A stretch of DNA of 64,000 nt from contig CAWGLV010000001.1 of NCBI GenBank assembly GCA_963823495.1, positions 1,674,001 to 1,738,000 of the forward strand, written 5' to 3'. Positions 42,325 through 51,380 of the stretch are shown here, in pieces. The notes beneath the pieces are model-generated. The model was given only the letters and a program-made list of their open reading frames with translations. It did not search any database and was not told where the DNA came from. Position 1 is the first letter of the stretch. Every line of letters starts with the position of its first letter. Position numbers and translations under genes: made by a program. This DNA is from DATDAH01 sp963823495 (GTDB lineage Bacteria > Actinomycetota > Acidimicrobiia > Acidimicrobiales > DATDAH01).

Positions 42325-43584
42325 TCAGACGGGGCGGATGTCCATGGCCAGGACGGTGGCCAGGTCGTCGACCAGCGCCTCGGGGATCTCGATGCGGGCC
42401 TCGCCCTGGGGGTCGCTGTTGAGCAGCTCGTCGATGACGGCGCAACGGGTCGTGAAGGCCAGCTCGGTGCCCGTCGCCAGGTCCAGGATCCGCTCGATGC
42501 GCTTGATCGGGACGCCCCGCACGGTCACGGTGTCGTAGGGGCGCTGGACGCAGATCAGGTGGTGCCGGTCACCCTTGCGGGTCGAGGGGCCGTACCACTG
42601 CCAGGGCTCGAGGCCGGGTCCCACGTCGTGGACGGCCGAGGCGTGTCGGTCCATCCAGCCGGCCACCGCGGCCAGTCGGGACGCCTCGGTGGGGTCCAGG
42701 GAGCCGTCGCCCCGGGGGCCGACGTTGAGCAGGAGGTTCCCACCCTTGCCGACGGTCTCGCACAGGGCGTGGACCAGGTCCCGCTCGCTCTTCCAGTCCT
42801 GGTCCGCGGGGACGTGGCCCCAGCTCTCGTTCATCGTCATGCAGGTCTCCCAACGGCCGTCCGGGGCCGTGGGCGGGACGAACTGCTCGGGGGTCGTGTA
42901 GTCGCCGACGGTCGGGAGACGCTCGTTGACCAGGATGTCCGGCTGCAGCTCGCGGATCAGGGTGTCGAGCTCGTCGGCCCGCCATTCCGGGGCGGTGCGC
43001 TCCCAGCCGCCGTCGAACCAGAGGACGGCGATCTCGCCGTAGCCGGTGAGCAGCTCGCGGACCTGGCCGAACAGGTCCTCGAGGTACCGGGCCCACGCCT
43101 CGGGCTCGGCCCGGGGATAGGCGATCAGCATGTAGGGCCGGTCCTCGTCCCGGAATGCCGGGTAGTCGGGGTGGTGCCAGTCCGACAGGGACAGGTAGAA
43201 GCCGACCTTCAGCCCTTCCGCCCGGCACGCGTCGACGAACTCCCGGACCAGGTCCCGGTCGAGCCCGGAGTCGGCGGGGGTCAGGCTGGCGTGGGCCGAC
43301 GGCCAGAGGGCGTAACCGTCGTGGTGCTTGGTGGTGAGCACGGCGTACCGGGCTCCTGCCGCGGCCGCGGCGGCGCACCACTCCCGGGCCGCGCCGGGTG
43401 CCGGCGCGAAGTCGGCGACCGAGGCGTAGTACGCCGCGACAGGGCACTCACCGCTGTGGGCCAGGACCGCGGTGCCCCCGACCAGGGGCCAGGACAGCTC
43501 CCGGCCGGCGGTCGACGAATGGGTCCAGTGCACGAAGAGGCCCAACCCGGCGCCGTCGAACCAGCCCTGGCCGTCGTCCCCCAC
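42325..43584 (-). CDS. Alpha-L-fucosidase, GH29 family
   Basis: 419 residues from GTG 43584. It shows FGLFVHW-like GAGLGLFVHWTHSS, AVLTTKHHDGYALWPS, VGFYLSLSDWHHPDY, the nucleophile Asp in IAVLWFDGGWERT, and GKGGNLLLNVGPRGDGS. GH29 enzymes cleave terminal alpha-L-fucose with retention. No signal peptide is visible, so it is probably cytoplasmic. It lies on the opposite strand inside the steroid region and is probably unrelated to it. Confidence 0.87.
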   Translation of the reverse strand: MGDDGQGWFDGAGLGLFVHWTHSSTAGRELSWPLVGGTAVLAHSGECPVAAYYASVADFAPAPGAAREWCAAAAAAGARYAVLTTKHHDGYALWPSAHASLTPADSGLDRDLVREFVDACRAEGLKVGFYLSLSDWHHPDYPAFRDEDRPYMLIAYPRAEPEAWARYLEDLFGQVRELLTGYGEIAVLWFDGGWERTAPEWRADELDTLIRELQPDILVNERLPTVGDYTTPEQFVPPTAPDGRWETCMTMNESWGHVPADQDWKSERDLVHALCETVGKGGNLLLNVGPRGDGSLDPTEASRLAAVAGWMDRHASAVHDVGPGLEPWQWYGPSTRKGDRHHLICVQRPYDTVTVRGVPIKRIERILDLATGTELAFTTRCAVIDELLNSDPQGEARIEIPEALVDDLATVLAMDIRPV

Positions 43585-43636
43585 GGGTCGGGACCGTAGC
43601 CGCCGACGGACCGGGCCCCGGGAGGCGCCTATTGTG

Positions 43637-43654
43637 ACTAGAACGTGTTCCAGT
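43637..43654. promoter_or_regulatory. KstR-type operator
   Basis: ACTAGAACGTGTTCCAGT, one arm mismatch from the perfect palindrome, contains the consensus core TAGAACGTGTTCCA. It lies 16 nt before the LLM-sulfotransferase-LLM operon, in the divergent gap from the fucosidase. Confidence 0.72.
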
Positions 43655-43670
43655 TCTGAGGGGGCCTGGT

Positions 43671-44774
43671 GTGAGGTTCGCGCTGTTCTACGAGATCCCG
43701 GTGCCGAAGCCATGGGGCCCCGACGACGAGTACGAGGCCTACCAGAACACCATCACCCAGGCCGTGGCGGGGGAGAAGGCGGGTTTCCACGCCTTCTGGA
43801 CCGTCGAGCACCACTTCCTCGACGAGTACTCGCACTGCTCGAACCCCGAGGTCCTCTACGGAGCCATCGCGGCGAGGACCGAGCGGATGCGCCTGGGCTA
43901 TGGCGTGCGCCTCATGCCGAAGCCCTACAACCACCCGGTACGCACCGCCGAGTCGGTCGCGGTGCTCGACCTGATCTCCGACGGCCGGGTCGACTTCGGC
44001 ACCGGGCGCTCCTCGACCCGCGCCGAGCTGGAGGGCTTCGACATCGACGTCGACACGGCCCGGGAGCAGTGGGCCGAGGCCATCGGCCACGTCGTCACCT
44101 GCTGGACCAACGAGGACGTCGAGCTGAACGGCAAGCACTGGTCGATGCCGAAGCGAAACGTCCACCCCAAGCCTCGCCAGAAGCCCCACCCGCCGATATT
44201 CGGTGCCACCAGCAGCGAGTCGGGCCACTACGAGGTGGGCAAGGCCGGCATCGGCCTGTGCTCCTTCACCGTGGGGGTCCCGCCCGAGGAGCTCACCCCC
44301 CGCATCGAGAACTACCGCCGGGGCCAGGCCGACTGCGTCGAGCCTCTCGGCGCCTTCCGCAACGAGGAGGTGGCCACCTTCACGATGGTCCTCTGTGCCC
44401 CGACGAACGAGGAGGCCGACGCGGCCGCTGAGGAGTCCTTCACCTGGTATCCGGCGGCCGGTGCCCGCCTCATCGGGTCCGTGGCCGAGTGGCTCCAGGA
44501 GAAGGAACAGGCCCTGGGTACCTACGACTACGCCGGCGACGCCAAGAAGTTGGACGACGACGGGATGCTCGACCTGCTCACCTACGAGTTCATCCGGGAC
44601 TCGGGCTCGGCGGTCGTCGGCGACCCCGGGCGCTGCCTGGAGATGGCCGAGCGCTACGAGGCCGTCGGGGTCGATCTGCTCCTCTGCCTGGTCAACCCCT
44701 ACAAGATCGCCCACGAGCAGGTGATGCAGACCATCGAGCTCATGGGCGAGCACGTGATCCCGGCCTTCGACTGA
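43671..44774 (+). CDS. LLM-class F420-dependent oxidoreductase
   Basis: 367 residues from GTG 43671. It shows FALFYEIPVPKPWG, AFWTVEHHFLDEYSH, GYGVRLMPKPYNHPVRTAES, DFGTGRSSTRAELEGFDI and HPPIFGATSSESGHYEVG. The KstR regulon of M. tuberculosis includes a related LLM enzyme (Rv3520c), which fits the operator in front. It may act on a steroid ketone or ring intermediate with F420. The stop overlaps the sulfotransferase ATG. Confidence 0.86.
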   Translation: MRFALFYEIPVPKPWGPDDEYEAYQNTITQAVAGEKAGFHAFWTVEHHFLDEYSHCSNPEVLYGAIAARTERMRLGYGVRLMPKPYNHPVRTAESVAVLDLISDGRVDFGTGRSSTRAELEGFDIDVDTAREQWAEAIGHVVTCWTNEDVELNGKHWSMPKRNVHPKPRQKPHPPIFGATSSESGHYEVGKAGIGLCSFTVGVPPEELTPRIENYRRGQADCVEPLGAFRNEEVATFTMVLCAPTNEEADAAAEESFTWYPAAGARLIGSVAEWLQEKEQALGTYDYAGDAKKLDDDGMLDLLTYEFIRDSGSAVVGDPGRCLEMAERYEAVGVDLLLCLVNPYKIAHEQVMQTIELMGEHVIPAFD

Positions 44775-46021
44775 TGACCACGACGGAGTGGACGGTCCAC
44801 AACGCGGTCGCCGACCCCGCTCCGATCCGGGCGTTCAACGCGGTACTGGGCGTGGCGGACGGCAAGCTCGCCCGTCGGTTGTTCTCCTTGGACCCCGCGG
44901 ACCTCTGTGCCGCCGCCCGCGAGCAGTCCGGCCTCGACGACCTCGGCCCACCGACCTACTGGGACGGCCTCGTGGCCTTCACGTCGTCGTTCGAGGAGGA
45001 GGGTCGGCCCACGGCCATGGGGCGCGCCGCCATGCGCAAGCAGCTGGTCGACGCCCTGGCCGCCCGGGCCCGGGTGTTCGCCTGGGCCGCCGAACACCCC
45101 GAAGCCATGGCCCGACCGGTGCTGCCCCAGCTCATGATCTGCGGCCTGCCCCGGACGGGCACGACCTACCTCAGCTTCCTGTTCGGTGCCGACCCCCACA
45201 ACCGCACGCTGCGCTACTTCGAGGCGCCCGACCCGGCCCCGCCGCCGATCCAGGGCCGGGAGGCGGAGGATCCCCGGATGGCCGCCTCGTACAAACAGCT
45301 CGAGGGCCTGGCCAAGCTCGCCCCCGGCTTCCAGGCGATGCACCCCATGGAGCCGGAGGCCGCCACTGAGGTCGTGACCCTGCACGCCCAGGAGATGACG
45401 AGCGTCCAGCTCGAGACCCAGGCCCACGTCCCCTCGTACTCGGCCTGGATCGACGCCCAGGACCTCCGGGGGGTCTACCGCTACGAGCAGCAGGCCCTCA
45501 AGGTGCTCCAGCACGGCTATGACAGCCGACGGTGGAACCTCAAGACCCCCGCCTACCTCATGGGCTTCGACGCCATCTTCGAGGTCTACCCCGAGGCCCG
45601 GATGGTCTGGACCCATCGCGATCCCGCCGAGGTCGTGGTCTCGGTCTCCAGCCTGAACGCCGCCCTCCACCGGGTGATGTGCCGTGACGTGGACCGGGTG
45701 GTGGTGGCCCATCACTGGCTGGAGCGCCTGGCCGGCATGGTCGACCGGGCCATGGCCTACCTGGACGCCCAGCCCGACGCGCCGATCACCCACCTGCACT
45801 ACGGCGACCTGACCGCCGACCCGGTGGGTTCGGTCGAGCGGGTCTACGCCGACCTCGGCTTCGAGCTCGACGACGAGGCCCGGACCGCGGTCACCGCCGC
45901 CACCCGGCACCACCGTCAGGACAAGCACGGCCGCCACCGCTACCGGGCCGAGGACTTCGCCATCGACCCCACCATGATCCGGGACCGATTCGCGGCCTAC
46001 TGCGAGAGGTTCGCCCCGTGA
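44774..46021 (+). CDS. Sulfotransferase-family protein (PAPS-dependent type)
   Basis: 415 residues. The 5'-phosphosulfate loop is LMICGLPRTGTTYLSFLFG near residue 119. WNLKTPAYLMG and the 3'-phosphate-binding MVWTHRDPAEVVVSVSSL follow, completing the PAPS fold. Its placement in a KstR-type operon parallels Rv3529c of M. tuberculosis, whose substrate is not established. It is coupled to genes on both sides (ATGA and GTGA overlaps). Confidence 0.86.
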   Translation: MTTTEWTVHNAVADPAPIRAFNAVLGVADGKLARRLFSLDPADLCAAAREQSGLDDLGPPTYWDGLVAFTSSFEEEGRPTAMGRAAMRKQLVDALAARARVFAWAAEHPEAMARPVLPQLMICGLPRTGTTYLSFLFGADPHNRTLRYFEAPDPAPPPIQGREAEDPRMAASYKQLEGLAKLAPGFQAMHPMEPEAATEVVTLHAQEMTSVQLETQAHVPSYSAWIDAQDLRGVYRYEQQALKVLQHGYDSRRWNLKTPAYLMGFDAIFEVYPEARMVWTHRDPAEVVVSVSSLNAALHRVMCRDVDRVVVAHHWLERLAGMVDRAMAYLDAQPDAPITHLHYGDLTADPVGSVERVYADLGFELDDEARTAVTAATRHHRQDKHGRHRYRAEDFAIDPTMIRDRFAAYCERFAP

Positions 46022-46854
46022 AGTTCGGCATCACCATGTTCCCGACGGACCTCTCGATCGGCCCGATCGAACTGGCCCGGGCCTGCGAGGAACGGGGTTT
46101 CGTCTCCCTCTACGTGCCCGAACACAGCCACATCCCGGCCAGCCGGATCACCCCGGCCCCGGCCGGTGAGCCGCTGGGGGAGGAGTACTACCGCTCACTC
46201 GACCCCTTCGTCGCCCTCACCGCCGCGGCCGCGGTCACCGAGCGCCTGCGGATCGGCACCGGCATAGCCCTCGTCGCCCAGCGGGACCCGATCGTGACCG
46301 CCAAGGCGGTCGCCTCCCTGGACCTCGTGTCGCGGGGCCGCTTCGTGTTCGGCATCGGCTTCGGCTGGAACGTCGAGGAACTGGCCGACCACGGTGTGGC
46401 CTTCGGTGACCGACGGGCCGTGTGCCAGGAGCGGGTCGAGGCCATGAAGACCATCTGGACCCGGGACGAGGCCGCCTATTCGGGCGAGCACGTCGAGTTC
46501 CCGCCGACGTTCTCCTGGCCCAAACCGGTCCAGAAGCCCCATCCGCCGATCCTCCTCGGCGGCGGCGGCGGCCCGAAGCTGTTCGAGGCCATCGCGGCCT
46601 ACGGCGACGGCTGGATGCCGATCGGCGGGGCCGGGGTGCGCCGGGCCCTGCCCCAGCTGCACGCCAGCATGGAGTCCGCCGGCCGGGACCCGGCCGAGCT
46701 CACGATCATCCCCTTCGGCGTCATGGCCGACGCCGGCAAGCTCGACTACTACGCCGGGATCGGCTTCGAGGAGGTCGTCTTCCGCGTCCCACCTGCCCCC
46801 GCCGACGTGGTCCTTCCGATCATGGACCGGCTCGCCACCTTCGTGGAGGCGTGA
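46018..46854 (+). CDS. LLM-class F420-dependent oxidoreductase
   Basis: 278 residues from GTG 46018, overlapping the sulfotransferase stop. It shows FGITMFPTDLSIGPIELARA, LYVPEHSHIPASRI, GTGIALVAQRDPIVTAKAVA, FGIGFGWNVEELADHG and ILLGGGGGPKLFEAIAAYGD. It is the third gene of the operon behind the 43.6-kb operator. F420 use is inferred from the subfamily. Confidence 0.86.
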   Translation: MKFGITMFPTDLSIGPIELARACEERGFVSLYVPEHSHIPASRITPAPAGEPLGEEYYRSLDPFVALTAAAAVTERLRIGTGIALVAQRDPIVTAKAVASLDLVSRGRFVFGIGFGWNVEELADHGVAFGDRRAVCQERVEAMKTIWTRDEAAYSGEHVEFPPTFSWPKPVQKPHPPILLGGGGGPKLFEAIAAYGDGWMPIGGAGVRRALPQLHASMESAGRDPAELTIIPFGVMADAGKLDYYAGIGFEEVVFRVPPAPADVVLPIMDRLATFVEA

Positions 46855-46931
46855 TGCCGGCTCCGGCCCGCCGGCGCCGTTCAGGGTGGTCTGCGCCGCA
46901 TCCCCTCGCGGCCACGCGCACCCGGAACGCC

Positions 46932-47288
46932 TCAGTCCAAGAGCGCTTCGACGTTCTCGGGGGGTCGGCCGAGGATGACGCGGTCGCCCCGCACGACGAC
47001 GGGGCGCTCCATCAGCGCGGGATGGGCCACCAGCACCTCGATCACCTGCTCGGCCGTCTCGACATCGGCCGAGGTCAGGCCGGCCTCCTTGAACTCGGGG
47101 TCCCGGCGCACGAGCGAGGACGGCTCGACGCCGGCGCCGGTGACGATCATCTGGAGGGTGGCTCGGTCCGGTGGGGCCTGCTTGTAGAGAACGATCTCGG
47201 GTTCGACGCCGTGGTCCTCGAGGATCCCGAGGGTCTGGCGGGACTTCGAGCAGCTCGGGTTGTGGAAGATCACGACGTCATCGGCCAT
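46932..47288 (-). CDS. arsC: ArsC-family protein (arsenate reductase, glutaredoxin type)
   Basis: 118 residues with the active-site NPSCSKSRQTLGILEDHG (Cys near residue 13), and RDPEFKEAGL and LMERPVVVRGDRVILGRPPE. This covers the full ArsC fold. Members reduce arsenate or act as Spx-like proteins; the RP-V-V segment and length suit ArsC. It is divergent from the KstR-like gene with a 34-nt gap, so the KstR-like site at 47307 may affect both. Confidence 0.85.
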   Translation of the reverse strand: MADDVVIFHNPSCSKSRQTLGILEDHGVEPEIVLYKQAPPDRATLQMIVTGAGVEPSSLVRRDPEFKEAGLTSADVETAEQVIEVLVAHPALMERPVVVRGDRVILGRPPENVEALLD

Positions 47289-47306
47289 GGCCAGAACCTA
47301 CAGAAA

Positions 47307-47324
47307 ACTAGAGTCGGATCCAGT
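47307..47324. promoter_or_regulatory. Degenerate KstR-type operator at its own gene
   Basis: ACTAGAGTCGGATCCAGT has the outer arms ACTAGA/TCCAGT of the other three sites but a mismatched centre. It overlaps the GTG 47323 start of the KstR-like regulator, which is consistent with autorepression. Confidence 0.5.
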
Positions 47325-47901
47325 GGCTGATCTCTCGGTGGCGGACCTGACCGTCGGCCAGGCGGCGCGGCGCCAGCGGGTCATCGACGCGGCCCTGACG
47401 TTGGGGTCCGAGGGGGGCTATGAGGCGGTCCAGATGCGGGACGTGGCCGCCACCGCCGGCGTCGCCCTCGGCACCATCTACCGCTACTTCACGTCCAAGG
47501 ACCATCTCCTGGCGGCGGCCATGGTCGACTGGTCGACCGATCTCGAGCGGCGCATCGCCCCGCGCCGCAACCGCTCCGGCCCGACGGCCGATGCTGTGGT
47601 CGAGGTGATCCGCCGAGCCACCCGGCCGATGGAACGCGAACCCCAGCTGGCGGCGGCGATGGTGCATGCGGCAGCGGCCAACGAGCCATCGGTCACCGCC
47701 TGTCAGCAGCAGACCACCGACACCATCGAGCGCGTCCTCACCGCGGCGATGGACGGCACCGATCCCGCCCGGAAGGCCCGCGCGGCGCGGGTCCTGGCCC
47801 ACGTGTGGAACTCGAGCATCCTGCGCTGGGCCAACGGCTCCGAGGCCGTCGGTCAGATCGGCGACGACCTCGAGGACGCGGCCCGCCTACTGCTGGATTG
47901 A
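47323..47901 (+). CDS. TetR-family regulator, KstR-like
   Basis: 192 residues from GTG 47323 (GTG 47338 also possible). The HTH region is RRQRVIDAALTLGSEGGYEA then VQMRDVAATAGVALGTIYRY. It closely resembles the KstR DNA-binding domain (GGYEAVQMR...GTLYRYFPSK). The C-terminal ligand domain (RPMEREPQLAAAMVHAAAAN) also fits. KstR represses cholesterol genes and is released by a steroid acyl-CoA. Four matching palindromes lie within 8.5 kb, one at its own start. It faces arsC and is followed by the igr-like operon. Confidence 0.85.
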   Translation: MADLSVADLTVGQAARRQRVIDAALTLGSEGGYEAVQMRDVAATAGVALGTIYRYFTSKDHLLAAAMVDWSTDLERRIAPRRNRSGPTADAVVEVIRRATRPMEREPQLAAAMVHAAAANEPSVTACQQQTTDTIERVLTAAMDGTDPARKARAARVLAHVWNSSILRWANGSEAVGQIGDDLEDAARLLLD

Positions 47902-47999
47902 CCATTCGGCGCCGGGGATCGGGGCCGGATTCCGGCTGAGGGCCCGGGTCGCCCCATCGGGTGGTGCGGTGTCACGGACGGGGCCTGGGTTCGCTCCTC

Positions 48000-48017
48000 A
48001 CTAGAACGCGTTCTAGT
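48000..48017. promoter_or_regulatory. KstR-type operator, perfect palindrome
   Basis: ACTAGAACGCGTTCTAGT is a perfect 18-bp palindrome lying 11 nt before the GTG of the acyl-CoA dehydrogenase that heads the igr-like operon. It is the best match in the window to the KstR consensus. The 126-bp gap from the regulator gene holds nothing else recognisable. Confidence 0.82.
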
Positions 48018-48027
48018 ATCGCCGGTC

Positions 48028-49239
48028 GTGGATTTCGACGACACGCCGGGCGAGGCTGCCTTCCGGGCCGAGGCCCGGGCGTGGCTCGCAGCCCATGCGG
48101 AGTTGCGTCGACCCGACGCCCGCCCGTCGCTGGCCGCGGCCAACGACGAGGGTCACGTGGAGACCTGCCGCCGGTGGCAGCGCACCCTCTACGACGGGGG
48201 GTGGGCCGGCATCACCTGGCCCGAGGCCCACGGTGGACGCGGTGGCACGCCGAACGAGGCCCGCATCTTCGCCCAGGAGGAGCGCAGGTTCGATGTCACC
48301 ACCGGCATGTTCTCGGTGGCGGTCAACATGGTCGGCCCCAGCCTCATCGCCCACGGCACCCCCGAGCAGGAGGATCGCCACCTCGACGCCATCCTCCGGG
48401 GCGACGAGCTGTGGTGTCAGCTGTTCAGCGAGCCGGGGGCCGGCTCGGACCTGGCCGGCCTGCGTACCCGCGCCGCGCGGGACGGCGACACCTGGGTGGT
48501 CAACGGACAGAAGGTCTGGACCTCCGGCGCCCACAACGCCGATGTCGCCATGCTCCTCGCCCGCACCGAGCCGGACAACCCGAAGCACCGCGGCATCACG
48601 TACTTCCTCCTCGACATGGCGACGCCGGGCATCGAGATCCGGCCGCTGCGCCAGATCACCGGTCACGCCCACTTCAACGAGGTGTTCCTGACCGATGTCG
48701 TGATCCCGGCGGAGAACGTCCTGGGCGAGGTGAACGACGGATGGCGGGTGGCCCAGACGACGCTGGGCAGCGAGCGGTCGATGATCGGCGGTGGCGGGGC
48801 GTCCACGGGCATCGAGCAACTGGTCGACCTGGCTCGTGGCTTCGGCCGGTCGGGCGAGCCGATCGTCCGTCAGGACATCGCCCGGGCCTACACCCGCCTG
48901 CGTCTGCTGGAGTTCCTGGGCTACCGGGCCCAGACCGCACTCAGCCACGGACAGCAGCCCGGTCCCGAGGTCTCGGTCATGAAGCTGGCCATCTCGGACC
49001 ACGTGGAGCGCACCGGCGACCTGCTCATGGCCATCGAGGGGCCGGCGGCGACCCTGGGCGGCGACGACGCCCCCCGCGACCAGGTCGCGCAGTACCAGTT
49101 CCTCGGCCAGTGGTCGGTACGCATCGGTGGCGGCACCGACCAGGTGCAGCGCAACGTCATCGGCGAGCGGGTCCTCGGCCTTCCCCGTGAGGCCCGGACA
49201 GACAAGGATGTCCCGTTCCGAGAGCTACAAGGGGCCTAG
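48028..49239 (+). CDS. Acyl-CoA dehydrogenase (FadE17/FadE30-like)
   Basis: 403 residues from GTG 48028. It shows GGWAGITWPEAHGGRGGTPN, CQLFSEPGAGSDLAGLRTRA, NGQKVWTSGAHNADVAMLLA, HAHFNEVFLTDVVIPAEN and GGTDQVQRNVIGERVLGLPR. It is first in a six-gene operon under a perfect KstR-type site and ends directly before the FadE29-like gene. The exact step is uncertain; it could dehydrogenate a bile-acid- or ring-derived CoA ester. Confidence 0.86.
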   Translation: MDFDDTPGEAAFRAEARAWLAAHAELRRPDARPSLAAANDEGHVETCRRWQRTLYDGGWAGITWPEAHGGRGGTPNEARIFAQEERRFDVTTGMFSVAVNMVGPSLIAHGTPEQEDRHLDAILRGDELWCQLFSEPGAGSDLAGLRTRAARDGDTWVVNGQKVWTSGAHNADVAMLLARTEPDNPKHRGITYFLLDMATPGIEIRPLRQITGHAHFNEVFLTDVVIPAENVLGEVNDGWRVAQTTLGSERSMIGGGGASTGIEQLVDLARGFGRSGEPIVRQDIARAYTRLRLLEFLGYRAQTALSHGQQPGPEVSVMKLAISDHVERTGDLLMAIEGPAATLGGDDAPRDQVAQYQFLGQWSVRIGGGTDQVQRNVIGERVLGLPREARTDKDVPFRELQGA

Positions 49240-50430
49240 ATGCACCTCCAGGAGACACCACAGCAGCGGGCCCTCCGGACCGAGCTGCGGGCGTACTTCG
49301 CCGACCTGCTGAGCCCCGAGGTCCGGGCCGAGATCGGCTACCGGGGCGAGGGGGGTGCCGGGTGGCGGCGGATCGTCCGCCAGATGGGCTCCGACGGGTG
49401 GCTGGGCATCGGCTGGCCGGAGGAGTACGGCGGCCAGGGCCGACCGGCCACCGACCAGTTCATCTTCTACGACGAGGTCCAACGAGCGGCCGCCCCGGTG
49501 CCCTTCGTGACCCTGAACACCGTGGGCCCGACCCTCATGCGCTACGGCTCCGAGGAACAGAAGGCCATCTTCCTGCCCCAGATCCTCGCCGGCGAGGTCA
49601 ACTTCGCCATCGGCTACACCGAGCCCAACTCCGGCACCGACCTGGCCTCGTTGCAGACCCGGGCGGTGCGGGACGGCGAGGAGTACGTCATCAACGGGAA
49701 CAAGATCTTCACCAGCGGGGCCAACGACGCCGAATGGGTCTGGCTGGCCTGTCGGACCGATCCCGACGTCCCCAAGCACAAGGGGATCTCCATGATCCTG
49801 GTGCCGACCGACGCCCCGGGGTTCTCCTGGACCCCGATCGTCACCGTCGGCGACAACCGGACCACAGCCACCTACTACGACGACGTGCGGGTGCCGGTCA
49901 CCAACCTGGTCGGCGAGGAGAACGGCGGTTGGCGGATGATCACCACCCAGCTCAACCACGAGCGCATCGGCCTCGCCGCGCACTCCGCGGAGGCCTTCGA
50001 GTTCTACGACGGCGTCCTGGCGTGGGCCGCCGACACGCCGGCGGCCGGCAGTGACCCTGCCACCAAGCGGGTCATCGACGTGCCCTGGGTCCGCATCGAC
50101 CTGGCTCGCTGTCATGTCCTGCTCGACGCCATGAACCTGCTCAACTGGAAGCTGGCCACGGCGGTGGCCGACGACGACCTGAACCCCGCGGATGCCTCCG
50201 GGGTGAAGGTGTACGGCACCGAGGCGGTGGTCGAGGTGTACCAACGGTTGCTGGGAATCCTCGGCGGCGCCGGTTACCTCCGGGAGGGTTCGCCCGGCGC
50301 CGTGTTGGCCGGGCAGGTCGAGCGGGCCGGTCGGGCCGCCCAGATCAACACCTTCGGCGGTGGCGTGAACGAGATCCAGCGCGAGATCGTGGCCTGGATG
50401 GGCCTGGGCATGAAGCGGGGGTCGCGGTGA
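49240..50430 (+). CDS. Acyl-CoA dehydrogenase, FadE29/ChsE2-like
   Basis: 396 residues. It shows MGSDGWLGIGWPEEYGGQGR, FAIGYTEPNSGTDLASLQTR, NGNKIFTSGANDAEWVWLAC, WTPIVTVGDNRTTATYYDDV, ITTQLNHERIG and NTFGGGVNEIQREIVAWMGL. This follows mycobacterial FadE29 almost motif by motif, as I recall it. With FadE28 it would dehydrogenate the C3 (propionyl) side chain of a steroid CoA ester. It overlaps the ChsH2-like gene by GTGA. Confidence 0.87.
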   Translation: MHLQETPQQRALRTELRAYFADLLSPEVRAEIGYRGEGGAGWRRIVRQMGSDGWLGIGWPEEYGGQGRPATDQFIFYDEVQRAAAPVPFVTLNTVGPTLMRYGSEEQKAIFLPQILAGEVNFAIGYTEPNSGTDLASLQTRAVRDGEEYVINGNKIFTSGANDAEWVWLACRTDPDVPKHKGISMILVPTDAPGFSWTPIVTVGDNRTTATYYDDVRVPVTNLVGEENGGWRMITTQLNHERIGLAAHSAEAFEFYDGVLAWAADTPAAGSDPATKRVIDVPWVRIDLARCHVLLDAMNLLNWKLATAVADDDLNPADASGVKVYGTEAVVEVYQRLLGILGGAGYLREGSPGAVLAGQVERAGRAAQINTFGGGVNEIQREIVAWMGLGMKRGSR

Positions 50431-51377
50431 GCGAACCGCAGGCCGTCGACCCGGAGGCGTTCCTGGCGCGCCTGCGGGAGTTCGAGGGACGTTCGGTGGG
50501 CCCGCCGGTGGCCGGTGACGACCCGGTCAACGTGCCCATGATCCGACACTGGGTCGAGGCCATGGGGGACACGAATCCGGTCCATCTCGACGACGACGCG
50601 GCCCGGGCCACGGGTCGCGACGGGATCGTCGCCCCGGCGGTGATGCTCCAGGTCTGGTCCATGAAGGGCCTGAAGTCCCAAGGCCCCCGGGAGGACAACG
50701 AGCAGAGCGCCCTGCTGGGGTTGCTCGACGAAGCGGGGTTCACCTCGGTGGTCGCCACCGACACCGAGCAGGAGTACCGACGGGAGCTGGTTCCCGGCGA
50801 CGAGTTGACCACCACGGCCTTCATCGAGAGCGTCTCGGAGGAGAAGGCCACGGGTCTCGGTGTCGGCCACTTCGTGACCACTCGTACCGAGTACCGGGAC
50901 CAGGACGACGAGCTGGTCGGCTCGATGATGTTCCGCATCCTGAAGTTCAAGCCTCGGCCCAAGGCCGCGCCGAAGCCCGACCGTCCCCGTCCGGCGGTCA
51001 ACCTCGACAACGCCTTCTTCTTCGAGGGAGCCAAGGAGGCCAAGTTGCTCCTCCAGAGGTGCGCCTCCTGTGGGGAGCTGCGACACCCGCCCGGACCCAT
51101 GTGCCCGAAGTGCCGGTCCGTGGAGTGGGACACCGTCGAGGCCGGTGGACGGGGGACCGTCTACAGCTTCGTGACCAACCACCACCCGCAGGTCCCGTCC
51201 TTCGACTACCCACTCGACGTCGCCCTCATCGAACTGGAGGAGGGGGTGCGTCTGGTCAGCAACGTGATCGACATCGATCCCGGTGAAGTCCGGATCGGGA
51301 TGCCGGTGGAGGTCACGTTCGTGGCCTTCGACGACGATCTCACCCTGCCCCAGTTCCGACCCGTCGGGAGCGCCTGA
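50427..51377 (+). CDS. MaoC-DUF35 fusion, ChsH2-like
   Basis: 316 residues. The N-terminal MaoC-like hot-dog half (about 1-165) contains WVEAMGDTNPVHLDDDAARA. The C-terminal DUF35 half has a zinc ribbon (CASCG ... CPKC, about 210-228) and an OB fold with YSFVTNHHPQVPSFDYPLDV. This is the ChsH2 architecture and length. With ChsH1 it hydrates the enoyl-CoA side chain, and its DUF35 part binds the Ltp2 aldolase in mycobacteria. Both ChsH1- and Ltp2-like genes follow in this operon. Confidence 0.88.
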   Translation: MSEPQAVDPEAFLARLREFEGRSVGPPVAGDDPVNVPMIRHWVEAMGDTNPVHLDDDAARATGRDGIVAPAVMLQVWSMKGLKSQGPREDNEQSALLGLLDEAGFTSVVATDTEQEYRRELVPGDELTTTAFIESVSEEKATGLGVGHFVTTRTEYRDQDDELVGSMMFRILKFKPRPKAAPKPDRPRPAVNLDNAFFFEGAKEAKLLLQRCASCGELRHPPGPMCPKCRSVEWDTVEAGGRGTVYSFVTNHHPQVPSFDYPLDVALIELEEGVRLVSNVIDIDPGEVRIGMPVEVTFVAFDDDLTLPQFRPVGSA

Positions 51378-51380
51378 GCC

